49,592 nucleotides of DNA. Origin: Bacteroidota bacterium. Its GTDB lineage: Bacteria > Bacteroidota > Ignavibacteria > Kapaibacteriales > UBA2268. Position 1 is the first letter of the stretch, and each line of letters opens with the position of its first letter. The stretch is from positions 1 to 49,592 of the forward strand of contig JAJRTW010000073.1 of NCBI GenBank assembly GCA_024278075.1. Direction: 5' to 3'. The notes beneath the pieces were generated by a model. That model saw only the letters and a list, made by a program, of their open reading frames with translations, did no database searches and was not told the origin of the DNA. Both the position numbers and the translations under genes were made by a program. Shown in pieces: positions 7,222 through 15,607 of this stretch.

Positions 7222-9504
7222 ATGCCCGGTGACATAATCATATATGCTCTGTTTACTTTGACGGTTGTTTCATCCGTTTTCTACTTTTACTCTTTTTTCG
7301 GGAACAAGAGCCTATTGAATTATTCCAGAAGGATGTTCTACACAGTAGCGATTGGTTTGATGATCGTTTCTGTCTTTTTCTGGGTAAATATATTCACACA
7401 TATCTTCCAATATACATACATTTGGGAAAATTCGTCGAAAGGCCTTCCCAATTATTTTCTTTTTGCTTCATTCTTCGCGGGCCAGCTGGGTTCATATCTG
7501 CTGTTGGCATTAATTATTGCTGTTTTCGGGTTATTGATACTGCCCGAATTGAGGCGAAACAATAATGAAGCGTTGCCATTAGGTATTTTTTCGCTCATTT
7601 TGGTGTTCCTGGTTTTTATTCTCGTAGCCAAAAGCCCGCTCGAATTTGTTTGGGACACATTTAGTACCGATAATATTCAAGCCGGTTTTATTCCCGAGCA
7701 GGGCAAAGGGTTAAATCCGATATTCGAAAACTTTTGGATTACAGTCCACTCGCCTGTTTTGTTCATTGGCTATGCTGCCGTAGCCGTGCCGTTTGTTCTG
7801 TCTGTCTCGGGATTGATCAGGAAGGAATATACCAAATGGATTGAATCCGCCTTGCCCTGGGCATTATTTGCAGCAGCTGTTTTGGGCTTGGCAATATTGA
7901 TGGGCGGTTTGTGGTCTTATGAAACACTCGGCCAGGAGGAGTTCTGGAGTTGGGACCCGGTTGAGAATGCGTCCTTAATTCCATGGCTGGCTGTTATAGC
8001 TTTGACCCACACACTGAAAGTACAAAACAATACCGGACGGCTAATAAAAACTAACATCGGATTGGCCATTTTATCATTTATTCTTGTTCTGTACGCAGCC
8101 TTTCTGACTCGAAGCGGGATTCTGAGCGAAACATCAGACTATACGTTTTTGGATCCGGGCGATTTTGTTCATAGCCTGCTCGCTATTATGCTATTAGTAT
8201 TTTCAGTTATTGGCTTTTCTGTTTTTATTCTCAGATTCAGGGATATCCCGACAAATAAAACTCAATCCAAAGCTTTATCGAAGGAGTTTTTCATTGCCAT
8301 AGGCTCATTATTACTATTGTCATCTGCTCTGATAATTTTCATTGCAACAACCTGGCCAGTGGTATCGGCAGAACTGAGCTATGGGAAAATATCCGTCGAG
8401 AAAACTTTTTTCAATAGCTGGAACATACCGATTTTTTCCGCTATTATGTTCATAGCCGCCATATCACTGTATTTAAAGTGGGGCGAAGCGCCGGCAGAAG
8501 AGATTAAACATAAGCTTGTCCGGCCAATTGCGCTATTGATAGTATGCGTGGCCACGGTTGCAATCGCGGGCATTTCGGACTTAATGCCGATACTTCTGAT
8601 TTCCCTATCACTTTTTTCAATTATTATTAATGTCTCGTTTCTATTAAGCAATATCAGGCGGAAATTCCTGTCCTCCGGCATTTATTTATCCCACTTGGGC
8701 CTGTCAATATTAATTCTTGGAATAGTAGCAAGCGGGGAATATTCCAAATCAGAGCATCTGAACTTGAGGATAAATCAATCGCAGGAGGTTTTTGGCCATA
8801 GATTGACTTTTATCGGCAAGCAGCAAATAGAACACGAATTAATCGACAGAAAGAAAACGAAATATCTTATCAAAACAGAAACAAACGGCAGCGAATCAAT
8901 AATTGATGCAATAACATTTTGGAGCGATTTCAACCAAAGGCAACTGCCTTATAATATCCCCGGAATTCATGATTACCTGTATTACGACCTGTATATAACC
9001 ACAAAGTCGACGGATTTTGTCAGCAACTTAAAAACCTTTACAATCCGAATCGGTGAAAATATCTTTCTCGAACCCGACAGCTCGATTTTTATAACATTAT
9101 TGGATTATGACTTTTTCCACTCGACAGCAGTGCGAAACAAACCGAAGGCGATGGGGACAGTAATCAGGTGCGCCACCGCCAATACGGATTTCATCGATAC
9201 TTTGTTTGCCGACTTAAGCGCCCCGGCAACGGAAGAAAATCTGATGTGGGAAAATATTGACGGCACTAATATCGATATTTCATTCATCAGGCTGAATCCC
9301 AACCACGACGACATCGAATTATCAGAAGCGGTTTTCGCACTAAAGCAAACAAGCGCATCTCCGCCGAAATTTGTTGAAATATTATCGATAGAGGCAACGA
9401 AAAAGCCATTAATAATTTTCGTATGGCTTGGAGTGATTATGATTATTGCCGGATTTCTTCTTGCTCTTCTCAGGCATAAGAAGATAAGAGATATTTCGAT
9501 ATGA
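7222..9504 (+). CDS. ccmF: CcmF-type cytochrome c heme lyase
   Basis: The protein has about 760 residues and many membrane helices. It contains the tryptophan-rich heme-handling motif of the CcmF/NrfE/CcsA family (EEFWSWDPVENASLIPWL), preceded by GGLWSYE. HSP (in WITVHSPVL) and ALTHTL give conserved His residues of the CcmF type. A soluble region near residues 500-720 and a last helix complete the CcmF pattern. CcmF joins heme to the cysteines of apocytochromes c on the periplasmic side. No other Ccm gene is visible, so this copy may be dedicated to the cytochromes around it, as NrfE is for nitrite reductase. Start: an in-frame TTG at 7216 precedes ATG 7222; neither has a good ribosome binding site. 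Confidence 0.9.
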   Translation: MPGDIIIYALFTLTVVSSVFYFYSFFGNKSLLNYSRRMFYTVAIGLMIVSVFFWVNIFTHIFQYTYIWENSSKGLPNYFLFASFFAGQLGSYLLLALIIAVFGLLILPELRRNNNEALPLGIFSLILVFLVFILVAKSPLEFVWDTFSTDNIQAGFIPEQGKGLNPIFENFWITVHSPVLFIGYAAVAVPFVLSVSGLIRKEYTKWIESALPWALFAAAVLGLAILMGGLWSYETLGQEEFWSWDPVENASLIPWLAVIALTHTLKVQNNTGRLIKTNIGLAILSFILVLYAAFLTRSGILSETSDYTFLDPGDFVHSLLAIMLLVFSVIGFSVFILRFRDIPTNKTQSKALSKEFFIAIGSLLLLSSALIIFIATTWPVVSAELSYGKISVEKTFFNSWNIPIFSAIMFIAAISLYLKWGEAPAEEIKHKLVRPIALLIVCVATVAIAGISDLMPILLISLSLFSIIINVSFLLSNIRRKFLSSGIYLSHLGLSILILGIVASGEYSKSEHLNLRINQSQEVFGHRLTFIGKQQIEHELIDRKKTKYLIKTETNGSESIIDAITFWSDFNQRQLPYNIPGIHDYLYYDLYITTKSTDFVSNLKTFTIRIGENIFLEPDSSIFITLLDYDFFHSTAVRNKPKAMGTVIRCATANTDFIDTLFADLSAPATEENLMWENIDGTNIDISFIRLNPNHDDIELSEAVFALKQTSASPPKFVEILSIEATKKPLIIFVWLGVIMIIAGFLLALLRHKKIRDISI

Positions 9505-10236
9505 AGATTATCGGAGCCTGATGCCCAACACTTTGCATCTGCCTTGCCTGTGATTGCACACCCAAGAACCTGCCTTGCCATAGCCGGTGTTGGATATTCC
9601 CGCCAAACGGACGCCGGAAGATATGCTGCTTATATAAAGCAACGGGCAAAACTTGCACCAACTGATATGCAGGTATTTTCCCGCTTTATTGATAAATTGC
9701 CTAACCTGCATTATTCATAAAAAAAACCAAAGATACCTGACAGGCAAATGCTTGCTTATATTATTATATTCTCAATTGTCAGCAATATAAAACAGCCCTA
9801 TTATCTGTCTAACTCATATATCTCTAAACAGATACTGAACCTGCGAGGAAAGGCCCGAAATATTCAGGTTGTGTTCGTTTCCCGGATCAGTAGTTTAGAG
9901 AAATAAACTTTTAATTTCTACATTCCTATTCATTAAATATTAATTAATTGTATCGATATAAAAAAAATTGGTAAATTTGATTAATTTAGTATATTCTAAA
10001 ATTATAATCTAAATTATCGGGCAATAAAAACCCGCTGAAGTAAATACTGCGTCATACGGCAAGACCCGGCGAATATGCCGGCACTTATACGATATTTGGC
10101 GATTTCTTCAACGAGTTAGAACCCGAGGCTGCTAATTCAGCCGGTTGCTTTATCTTGCGGACTGCAACCGGTGCATTAACCATACATTTGCGTTAAATTA
10201 TTAAAATAGTTTCAATAAATTTAAAGGGCTTAATAC
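9505..10236. other. Long non-coding gap between ccmF and the Rieske gene
   Basis: No open frame here looks like a gene; the - strand frames near 9508-9711 overlap each other and lack any protein-like pattern. The first 200 bases are GC-richer than the AT-rich middle. An inverted repeat, CCGGTTGC (10141-10148) with GCAACCGG (10164-10171), lies 65 bases before the Rieske start and could be a regulatory hairpin. A GAGGAAA string near 9844 resembles a piece of RNase P RNA but the rest of that RNA is not there. The Rieske-cytochrome b group probably has its own promoter in this gap. Confidence 0.5.
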
Positions 10237-10686
10237 TTGGAAAATAAACCCAACACTGACAAAACCCGCCGAACTTTTATAAACTGGATGCTTGGAATAG
10301 GAGCAGCCGGATGGTTAGGATCGGTGATATTTCCGCTAATCAAGTATATCATCCCACCGAAAATGCCAGAAGCAAAAGTTACTTCTGTGAAAGTCGGTGA
10401 TGTAGCAGACTTCGCACCCGGTTCCGGCACTTTATTCAAATACGGCACCAAACCGGGAATCATTATCTGCCATGATAATGGCGGTTTTTCTGCTTTTTTC
10501 GCTACATGTACTCATCTCGACTGCACTGTACAATTCAAAGAGGACGAGCGGATAATATGGTGCGCCTGCCATAATGGGAAATATGACCTGCACGGCAAGA
10601 ATATTGCAGGCCCGCCCCCAAAGCCGCTTGAAGAGTTCAAACTGGTGGTTCAAGGCGAAGAGATTTATGTCACTAAGGAGTCCTGA
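10237..10686 (+). CDS. Rieske iron-sulfur protein of a cytochrome bc-type complex
   Basis: The protein has 149 residues and an N-terminal membrane helix (about residues 16-40) preceded by a Lys/Arg-rich stretch with RRTF, consistent with Tat export. The 2Fe-2S site is complete: box I CTHLDC (91-96) and box II CACHNG (109-114), giving ligands C91, H93, C109 and H112 and a disulfide between C96 and C111. It accepts electrons from quinol at the cytochrome b subunit. Box II has Ala where most proteins have Pro and Asn-Gly where Gly-Ser is usual; the Ser to Gly change would be expected to lower the redox potential, which fits a low-potential (menaquinol) chain. It starts at TTG with AAAGGG upstream and is directly followed by cytochrome b. 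Confidence 0.93.
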   Translation: MENKPNTDKTRRTFINWMLGIGAAGWLGSVIFPLIKYIIPPKMPEAKVTSVKVGDVADFAPGSGTLFKYGTKPGIIICHDNGGFSAFFATCTHLDCTVQFKEDERIIWCACHNGKYDLHGKNIAGPPPKPLEEFKLVVQGEEIYVTKES

Positions 10687-10688
10687 TA

Positions 10689-11768
10689 ATGTCAACTTTT
10701 TCTGAAAAGTTATTTAAATGGTTAGAGAGCAGGTTTGGTATTCAAAAATTTATTGATTTTGCTAATAAAAAGACCGTACCAAAAGGCAGGCATGCCGTAT
10801 GGTATTATTTTGGCGGCGTCAGCCTTTTCCTGTTTATTATACAAGTCCTTTCCGGAATACTTCTTCTGCTTTATTTTAGAGTCGGAGAAGAATCATCCTA
10901 CGAAAGTGTTCGTTTTATTGTTGCCCAGGTTGAGTTTGGCTGGCTAATAAGGTCTGTTCATAGCTGGTCAGCCAACCTTATGGTTCTTGCTGCTTTCATT
11001 CACATGTTCAGCGTATTTTTCACCAAGGCATTCAGGAAACCGCGCGAGCTGACCTGGTATTCCGGTTTCATATTATTGCTCTTGTCGGTAACATTCGGAT
11101 TTAGCGGATACTTGCTGCCCTGGAACGAATTAGCATTTTTCGCCACAAAGGTAGGCACTGATATGATTGGCTCGGTGCCTTATGTAGGCGAGCAATTGTT
11201 GCTTATTGTTCGCGGCGGCGAAGACGTAACCGGTGCTACTGTGTCAAGGTTCTTCGGACTTCACGTAGCTGTATTGCCGGGTATTTTCGTAGTATTCCTA
11301 ACGATCCACTTAATGTTTGTTCAGCTCCAGGGCATGAGCAAGCCGGAGAATTGGGACAGCCTTCCGGCCGAAAAAAGAAAGACGATGCCATTTTTCCCCA
11401 ATTTCGTGCTGCGCGACCTGTTGTTGTGGTTGATAATATTGAACGTTCTGGTAATTCTTGCAGTATTCCTCCCGATGGAATTGGGCATGAAAGCAGATGC
11501 TTTTGCTGCTGCTCCCGCCGGAATTAAACCAGAATGGTATTTTATGTTTATGTTCCAGACCCTAAAGTATATTCCGCCTCATGTATTGTTCCTCGAGGGT
11601 GAATTCTTTGGTATAATAATGTTTTCTTTGGGAGGATTGATTTGGTTCTTGGTGCCGTTTTGGGATGCTAAGACCAAGGCCGGCCGTCGCAACCGTATAG
11701 TTAATATTGTTGGCCTTTTTGTAATCATGTTTATAATCGTAATGTCGATCATCGGATTTTCCGTTTAA
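10689..11768 (+). CDS. Cytochrome b, fused form, of a Rieske/cytochrome b complex
   Basis: The protein has 359 residues and about eight membrane helices, combining the b6-like N-terminal and subunit IV-like C-terminal halves in one chain. The four heme-binding histidines are H91 and H105 (13 residues between) and H192 and H207 (14 residues between); the second spacing is the cytochrome b6 type. PEWY (281-284), the quinol-oxidation motif, is present. It oxidises quinol and passes one electron to the Rieske protein and one across the membrane. There is no cytochrome c1 or f gene; two multiheme cytochrome genes follow instead and are the likely electron acceptors. The start lies 2 bases after the Rieske stop codon, so the two are probably translationally coupled. 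Confidence 0.93.
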   Translation: MSTFSEKLFKWLESRFGIQKFIDFANKKTVPKGRHAVWYYFGGVSLFLFIIQVLSGILLLLYFRVGEESSYESVRFIVAQVEFGWLIRSVHSWSANLMVLAAFIHMFSVFFTKAFRKPRELTWYSGFILLLLSVTFGFSGYLLPWNELAFFATKVGTDMIGSVPYVGEQLLLIVRGGEDVTGATVSRFFGLHVAVLPGIFVVFLTIHLMFVQLQGMSKPENWDSLPAEKRKTMPFFPNFVLRDLLLWLIILNVLVILAVFLPMELGMKADAFAAAPAGIKPEWYFMFMFQTLKYIPPHVLFLEGEFFGIIMFSLGGLIWFLVPFWDAKTKAGRRNRIVNIVGLFVIMFIIVMSIIGFSV

Positions 11769-11790
11769 TTAAAATTTATCGAGTAGATTA

Positions 11791-13269
11791 ATGAGAAAAA
11801 ATAAAAGCATAAGTTTGTTAATATTCCTTTTTTTCTTTGCATATTTTTCGGCGTATAATATTGGCAATGCCATTGATGAATGCTATAGATGCCATTTGCA
11901 GGATGTGGAAGACAGGCCGGGCCTGCTTTATGGCGGCGATATTCATTATAAAAAAGGCATATCCTGCGCCGATTGCCATGGCGGCGATAAAAGACAGGAC
12001 GATATGGACGTGGCGATGAGCAAGCGAAAAGGATTCAAAGGCGTGCCCGGGCAGGAAGACATTGTAGGCCTTTGCATGAGCTGCCATTTCGATAAGAAGA
12101 AAATGGAGAGCTTCGGCTCGAAGATACCAATATCCCATTTATCGGATTACGAGCATAGCGTTCATGGCAAATCCGACGGGGCTACTTGCATAAGCTGCCA
12201 TAATGTGCATAAAATAAAAAGGGTGACTAACCCAGCATCGGCGGTATATCCGTTGAACGAAGTTAAGACCTGCTCGAAATGCCACAGCGATGCAACCTTT
12301 ATGAGGAATTATAAGCCTTCGCTGCCAACCGACCAATACGAAAAATATAAAACAAGTGTGCATGGCATAATTAATGCAAAGGGCGATACCAAAGCAGCCA
12401 CTTGCTCGGATTGCCATTCTTCGCATGGAATATTTTCGTCGAAAGACCCGAGGTCTTCGGTTAATGTATTCAATATACCAAAAACTTGCTCGGAATGCCA
12501 CAGCCATAAATCATACATGAGGCGTTATAATATTCCTATAGATCAATATGACGAGTATGCCAAAAGTGTTCACGGCAAGGCACTGTTTGAGAAGAACGAC
12601 CCGTCGGCACCGGTGTGCAATGATTGCCACGGCAACCATGGTGCGGTTCCGGTGGGTTTGAAATCAATTGCTCATGTTTGCGGAAATTGCCATGCCCTTA
12701 ATGCCGATTTGTTTTCCAAAGGCCCGCATCAAAAGGCTTTTGAAGAACAAGACATCCCGCTTTGTGTGGCTTGCCACGGCAATCATTACATTGTCCATCC
12801 GGATGACAAGATGCTGGATGTTAACAGCGAGCATTCCAAATGTATGGAATGCCATGAAGTAGGCGACAAGGGGTATAAATCGGCCAAAGCTATGAATGCA
12901 GCTATCGATTCTATTGAAATTAATATGAATATTGCCAACAAGCTGCTCGAAGAGGCCGAAAGCAAGGGAATGGACGTTTCAGATGCAAGATTTAATATGA
13001 ATGAGATTCCGCAGTACCTGATTAAGGCCAGGACAATGACCCATACTGTAAATGTTGATTTGGTGAACGAAACCATCCAGCCCGGCAAAGAAATTCTCGA
13101 CAAGGTAAAGGCCACCGGCTATGAAGCTATTGAAGAATTCTATTTCAGGCGTTTGGGCCTTGGCGCCTCCACTTTGATTATTACGATTCTTACCGTTGCA
13201 TTATATTTGAAGATCCGGAATATTGAAAAAAGGCAAAAAGATGAAAAGGAAATTGCCGAAGGGCGATAA
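11791..13269 (+). CDS. Undecaheme cytochrome c with C-terminal membrane anchor
   Basis: The protein has 492 residues with a signal peptide, eleven CXXCH motifs (CYRCH, CADCH, CMSCH, CISCH, CSKCH, CSDCH, CSECH, CNDCH, CGNCH, CVACH, CMECH), an alpha-helical region (about residues 365-445) and a single membrane helix near residue 460 with a short basic cytoplasmic tail. Repeated SVHGK-like segments between the motifs probably supply distal histidine ligands. It should face the periplasm while tethered to the inner membrane. Placed directly after cytochrome b, it is the best candidate to replace cytochrome c1 as acceptor from the Rieske protein. Motifs and anchor are visible; the partner is inferred. 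Confidence 0.88.
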   Translation: MRKNKSISLLIFLFFFAYFSAYNIGNAIDECYRCHLQDVEDRPGLLYGGDIHYKKGISCADCHGGDKRQDDMDVAMSKRKGFKGVPGQEDIVGLCMSCHFDKKKMESFGSKIPISHLSDYEHSVHGKSDGATCISCHNVHKIKRVTNPASAVYPLNEVKTCSKCHSDATFMRNYKPSLPTDQYEKYKTSVHGIINAKGDTKAATCSDCHSSHGIFSSKDPRSSVNVFNIPKTCSECHSHKSYMRRYNIPIDQYDEYAKSVHGKALFEKNDPSAPVCNDCHGNHGAVPVGLKSIAHVCGNCHALNADLFSKGPHQKAFEEQDIPLCVACHGNHYIVHPDDKMLDVNSEHSKCMECHEVGDKGYKSAKAMNAAIDSIEINMNIANKLLEEAESKGMDVSDARFNMNEIPQYLIKARTMTHTVNVDLVNETIQPGKEILDKVKATGYEAIEEFYFRRLGLGASTLIITILTVALYLKIRNIEKRQKDEKEIAEGR

Positions 13270-13326
13270 AACATATAATTTTATCTCATTACCAAATTTC
13301 GAGGCTGTGTGAAAAGGCCCCGAGGC

Positions 13327-13352
13327 TGTCATTCTGAACTTGTTTCAGAATC
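13327..13352. repeat. Copy of a dispersed repeat end
   Basis: These 26 bases are identical to the left end of the MITE-like element at 16697 (sequence around TCATTCTGAACTTGTTTC). It is a partial copy only and lies in the gap between two cytochrome genes. Confidence 0.7.
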
Positions 13353-13385
13353 TATAATCCGGTATTCATGCGGGTTCTATATGTC

Positions 13386-13408
13386 AAGTCAGGTGTAACA
13401 CCTGACTT
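13386..13408. repeat. Triloop hairpin repeat
   Basis: A 10-bp perfect stem, AAGTCAGGTG (13386-13395) with CACCTGACTT (13399-13408), closes a 3-base loop (TAA). A run of seven T begins 12 bases later, too far for a standard terminator. The shape matches other short-loop hairpins at 17244 and 17340, so it looks like a member of a dispersed hairpin family. Confidence 0.6.
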
Positions 13409-13467
13409 ACAGGGAATAATTTTTTTAATAATACTATTTTCGAATCATAAAAAGAAAGAAAGTACGC

Positions 13468-15504
13468 ATGGCAAAATTTGTTGAAAAATTCAAAAAGGCA
13501 AGCAGGTCGAAGAAATTGCTGATAACAATATCGATAGCGATTCCTGTAGTGCTATTGCTGTCATTTGTTTCTGTCCAATTCACATCAAGGCCTTCGTTTT
13601 GCTCAACTTGCCACTATATGGAGCCTTACTACCAAAGCTGGGCCACATCGAGCCACAACAACGTTGACTGTGTGAAATGCCACTTCCCGCCGGGAATTGC
13701 CGGCACAATCAGAGGAAAGCTGGAAGGCTTGGTTCAGGTCGTTAATTATATGGCCAGCAGTTATATCAGGCGCAAGCCCTGGGCCGAAATCGACAATGCC
13801 TCGTGCCTTCAAAGCGGGTGCCATGATACCCGAATGCTTAAGGGCAAGGTTAAGTTTAAGAACAATGTTGTGTTCGACCATGATTCGCACCTGGGCGAAA
13901 TGAGGCGGGGCAAATCCCTTAGATGCACAAGCTGCCATTCGCAGATTGTTCAGGGCGACCACATGGTCGTTACCGAGACGGCCTGCTTTTTGTGCCATTT
14001 CACGCAAAGCGATATTTTGGAGGAAAATGAATTCGAAAAATTATCCGATTGCACCACCTGCCACGACTGGAATTCCATTCCGAAAGATGAAATGGCCAAT
14101 TTCAGATACGACCATACGGATGTAGTGAGCCATGAAATTGATTGCAAACAATGCCACCAAAATACTATCATCGGCGACGGGTTTGTACCAAAGGAAAATT
14201 GCTATTCTTGCCACTTTAATAACACCCGGCTGGACAAGTACGACGACGTACACTTGCTTCACAGCGAACATATCGAGAAGAACAAGATAGAATGCATTCA
14301 ATGCCATTTGAGAATTCAGCACAAGGTGCAGAAATTAACAGCCGATGCCGAATTGGAATGCACCACCTGCCATACGGAAGAGCATAATGAACAACTGAAG
14401 CTGTTCACAGGAAAAGTATACCCGGGCGTCGAGGGGATTCCAAATGCTATGTTCGAGGCGGGGCTTAATTGTGCCAGCTGCCACTTATTCCACGAGCACA
14501 TGATTGGCAGCGGCGGAGCTTCGGTCAAAACCGCCAATCAAAAGTCGTGCGAAAGCTGCCATGGCGAAGGTTATTCCCACTTATTGAAACTTTGGGAGGA
14601 GTCGGCTGATAAGAAACTGGCCGAGCTAAAAGGAGTTATTTCGCAAGTTGAAAAGGCCGTTGGCTCTGCTAAGATTAATAATAAGAAAGAGGTGAGATCA
14701 TACATCGACAAAGCAAAGCATGGCATGAATACTTTAGAAGTCGGCAAAGCAATTCATAATATGAAATATGCAGAGCTTCTGATTAAGAAAAGTTATGAAT
14801 ATCTGACAAATGCTTTGCGTGTGGGGAAAATAAACCTTAGAATTCCTGCCTATAAAGCATCAAAGGCCATTCCGAATGAATGTATGAATTGCCATACCGG
14901 AATTGATGAAATTACGCGAACTTTCGAGGGCATGACGCTTTCGCATAAAACGCATTATGTTGATCAGAATGTGAATTGCAACAATTGCCATTCGAATGCA
15001 AAAAGGCATGGCGAGGTTATTGTCAATAAACAAGGCTGCAATTCCTGCCACCATAAAAACGCCTATGATGTTAATTGCAAGAATTGTCACGAATCTGCAT
15101 TTGAAATTTATACCGGCGTTTATCTTGGGCATGATTCGCCCGATATTATGTTCGAAGCCGATGTTGAATGCACGGGCTGCCATCTGGACGGCAAACGCAT
15201 TGTTAGGCCAAAGGTTAATTCTTGTGCTTCATGCCACGACGACAGCTATGTGGCAACAGCCAAGGAGTGGCAAGCGGATGTGTTCAAAGGCCTTGAGGAA
15301 GTTCGGACTATCATTGATAAAATGAAACTTGCTTCCGATTTTATTTACACATTTAAGTTCAGGAAAATCGAAAACCAGGTTGTGAATGTAGAAAAATACT
15401 CCGCCGGGGGCCTGCATAATTATGAATTCACGATGGAACTTATTGAAGAAATGAAATCCGACTTGAAGAAATCGCAGGAAGTTAGTTCTGTCGATTCTAA
15501 TTAA
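13468..15504 (+). CDS. NapC/NirT-like multiheme cytochrome c with 18 candidate hemes
   Basis: The protein has 678 residues. A basic N-terminus and one membrane helix (about residues 16-38) lead into CSTCHYM (45-51), the CXXCH-x-M arrangement of NrfH/NapC quinol-oxidising hemes. In total there are 17 CXXCH motifs plus one CX4CH (in CLQSGCH). The domain order is: NapC-like head, a first block with the CX4CH and nine CXXCH motifs, a helical insertion of about 100 residues, a second block of six CXXCH motifs, and a helical tail. The helical insertion resembles that of the 11-heme protein upstream. It could take electrons directly from menaquinol or from the Rieske/b complex and carry them far into the periplasm. 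The size and heme number are well beyond the usual 4-5 hemes of NapC/NrfH. Motif counts are direct; the role is inferred. Confidence 0.87.
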   Translation: MAKFVEKFKKASRSKKLLITISIAIPVVLLLSFVSVQFTSRPSFCSTCHYMEPYYQSWATSSHNNVDCVKCHFPPGIAGTIRGKLEGLVQVVNYMASSYIRRKPWAEIDNASCLQSGCHDTRMLKGKVKFKNNVVFDHDSHLGEMRRGKSLRCTSCHSQIVQGDHMVVTETACFLCHFTQSDILEENEFEKLSDCTTCHDWNSIPKDEMANFRYDHTDVVSHEIDCKQCHQNTIIGDGFVPKENCYSCHFNNTRLDKYDDVHLLHSEHIEKNKIECIQCHLRIQHKVQKLTADAELECTTCHTEEHNEQLKLFTGKVYPGVEGIPNAMFEAGLNCASCHLFHEHMIGSGGASVKTANQKSCESCHGEGYSHLLKLWEESADKKLAELKGVISQVEKAVGSAKINNKKEVRSYIDKAKHGMNTLEVGKAIHNMKYAELLIKKSYEYLTNALRVGKINLRIPAYKASKAIPNECMNCHTGIDEITRTFEGMTLSHKTHYVDQNVNCNNCHSNAKRHGEVIVNKQGCNSCHHKNAYDVNCKNCHESAFEIYTGVYLGHDSPDIMFEADVECTGCHLDGKRIVRPKVNSCASCHDDSYVATAKEWQADVFKGLEEVRTIIDKMKLASDFIYTFKFRKIENQVVNVEKYSAGGLHNYEFTMELIEEMKSDLKKSQEVSSVDSN

Positions 15505-15607
15505 GTTATTCCCCTTAGTGAAATTCAAGGGCAATGATGATGTGGAATTTATGATTCGCTTCGTGGTTGCCTTTTTTCTTTCATTATAATTTGAACGTAT
15601 TTTTATT

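Noticed and set aside
9105-9581. 158-codon - strand frame
   Set aside because: It overlaps most of the ccmF C-terminal domain on the opposite strand; ccmF is certain.
9840-9900. GAGGAAAGGCCC string resembling RNase P RNA
   Set aside because: RNase P RNA needs GAGGAAAGUCC and further conserved pairs such as the ACAGAAA region, which I do not find nearby.
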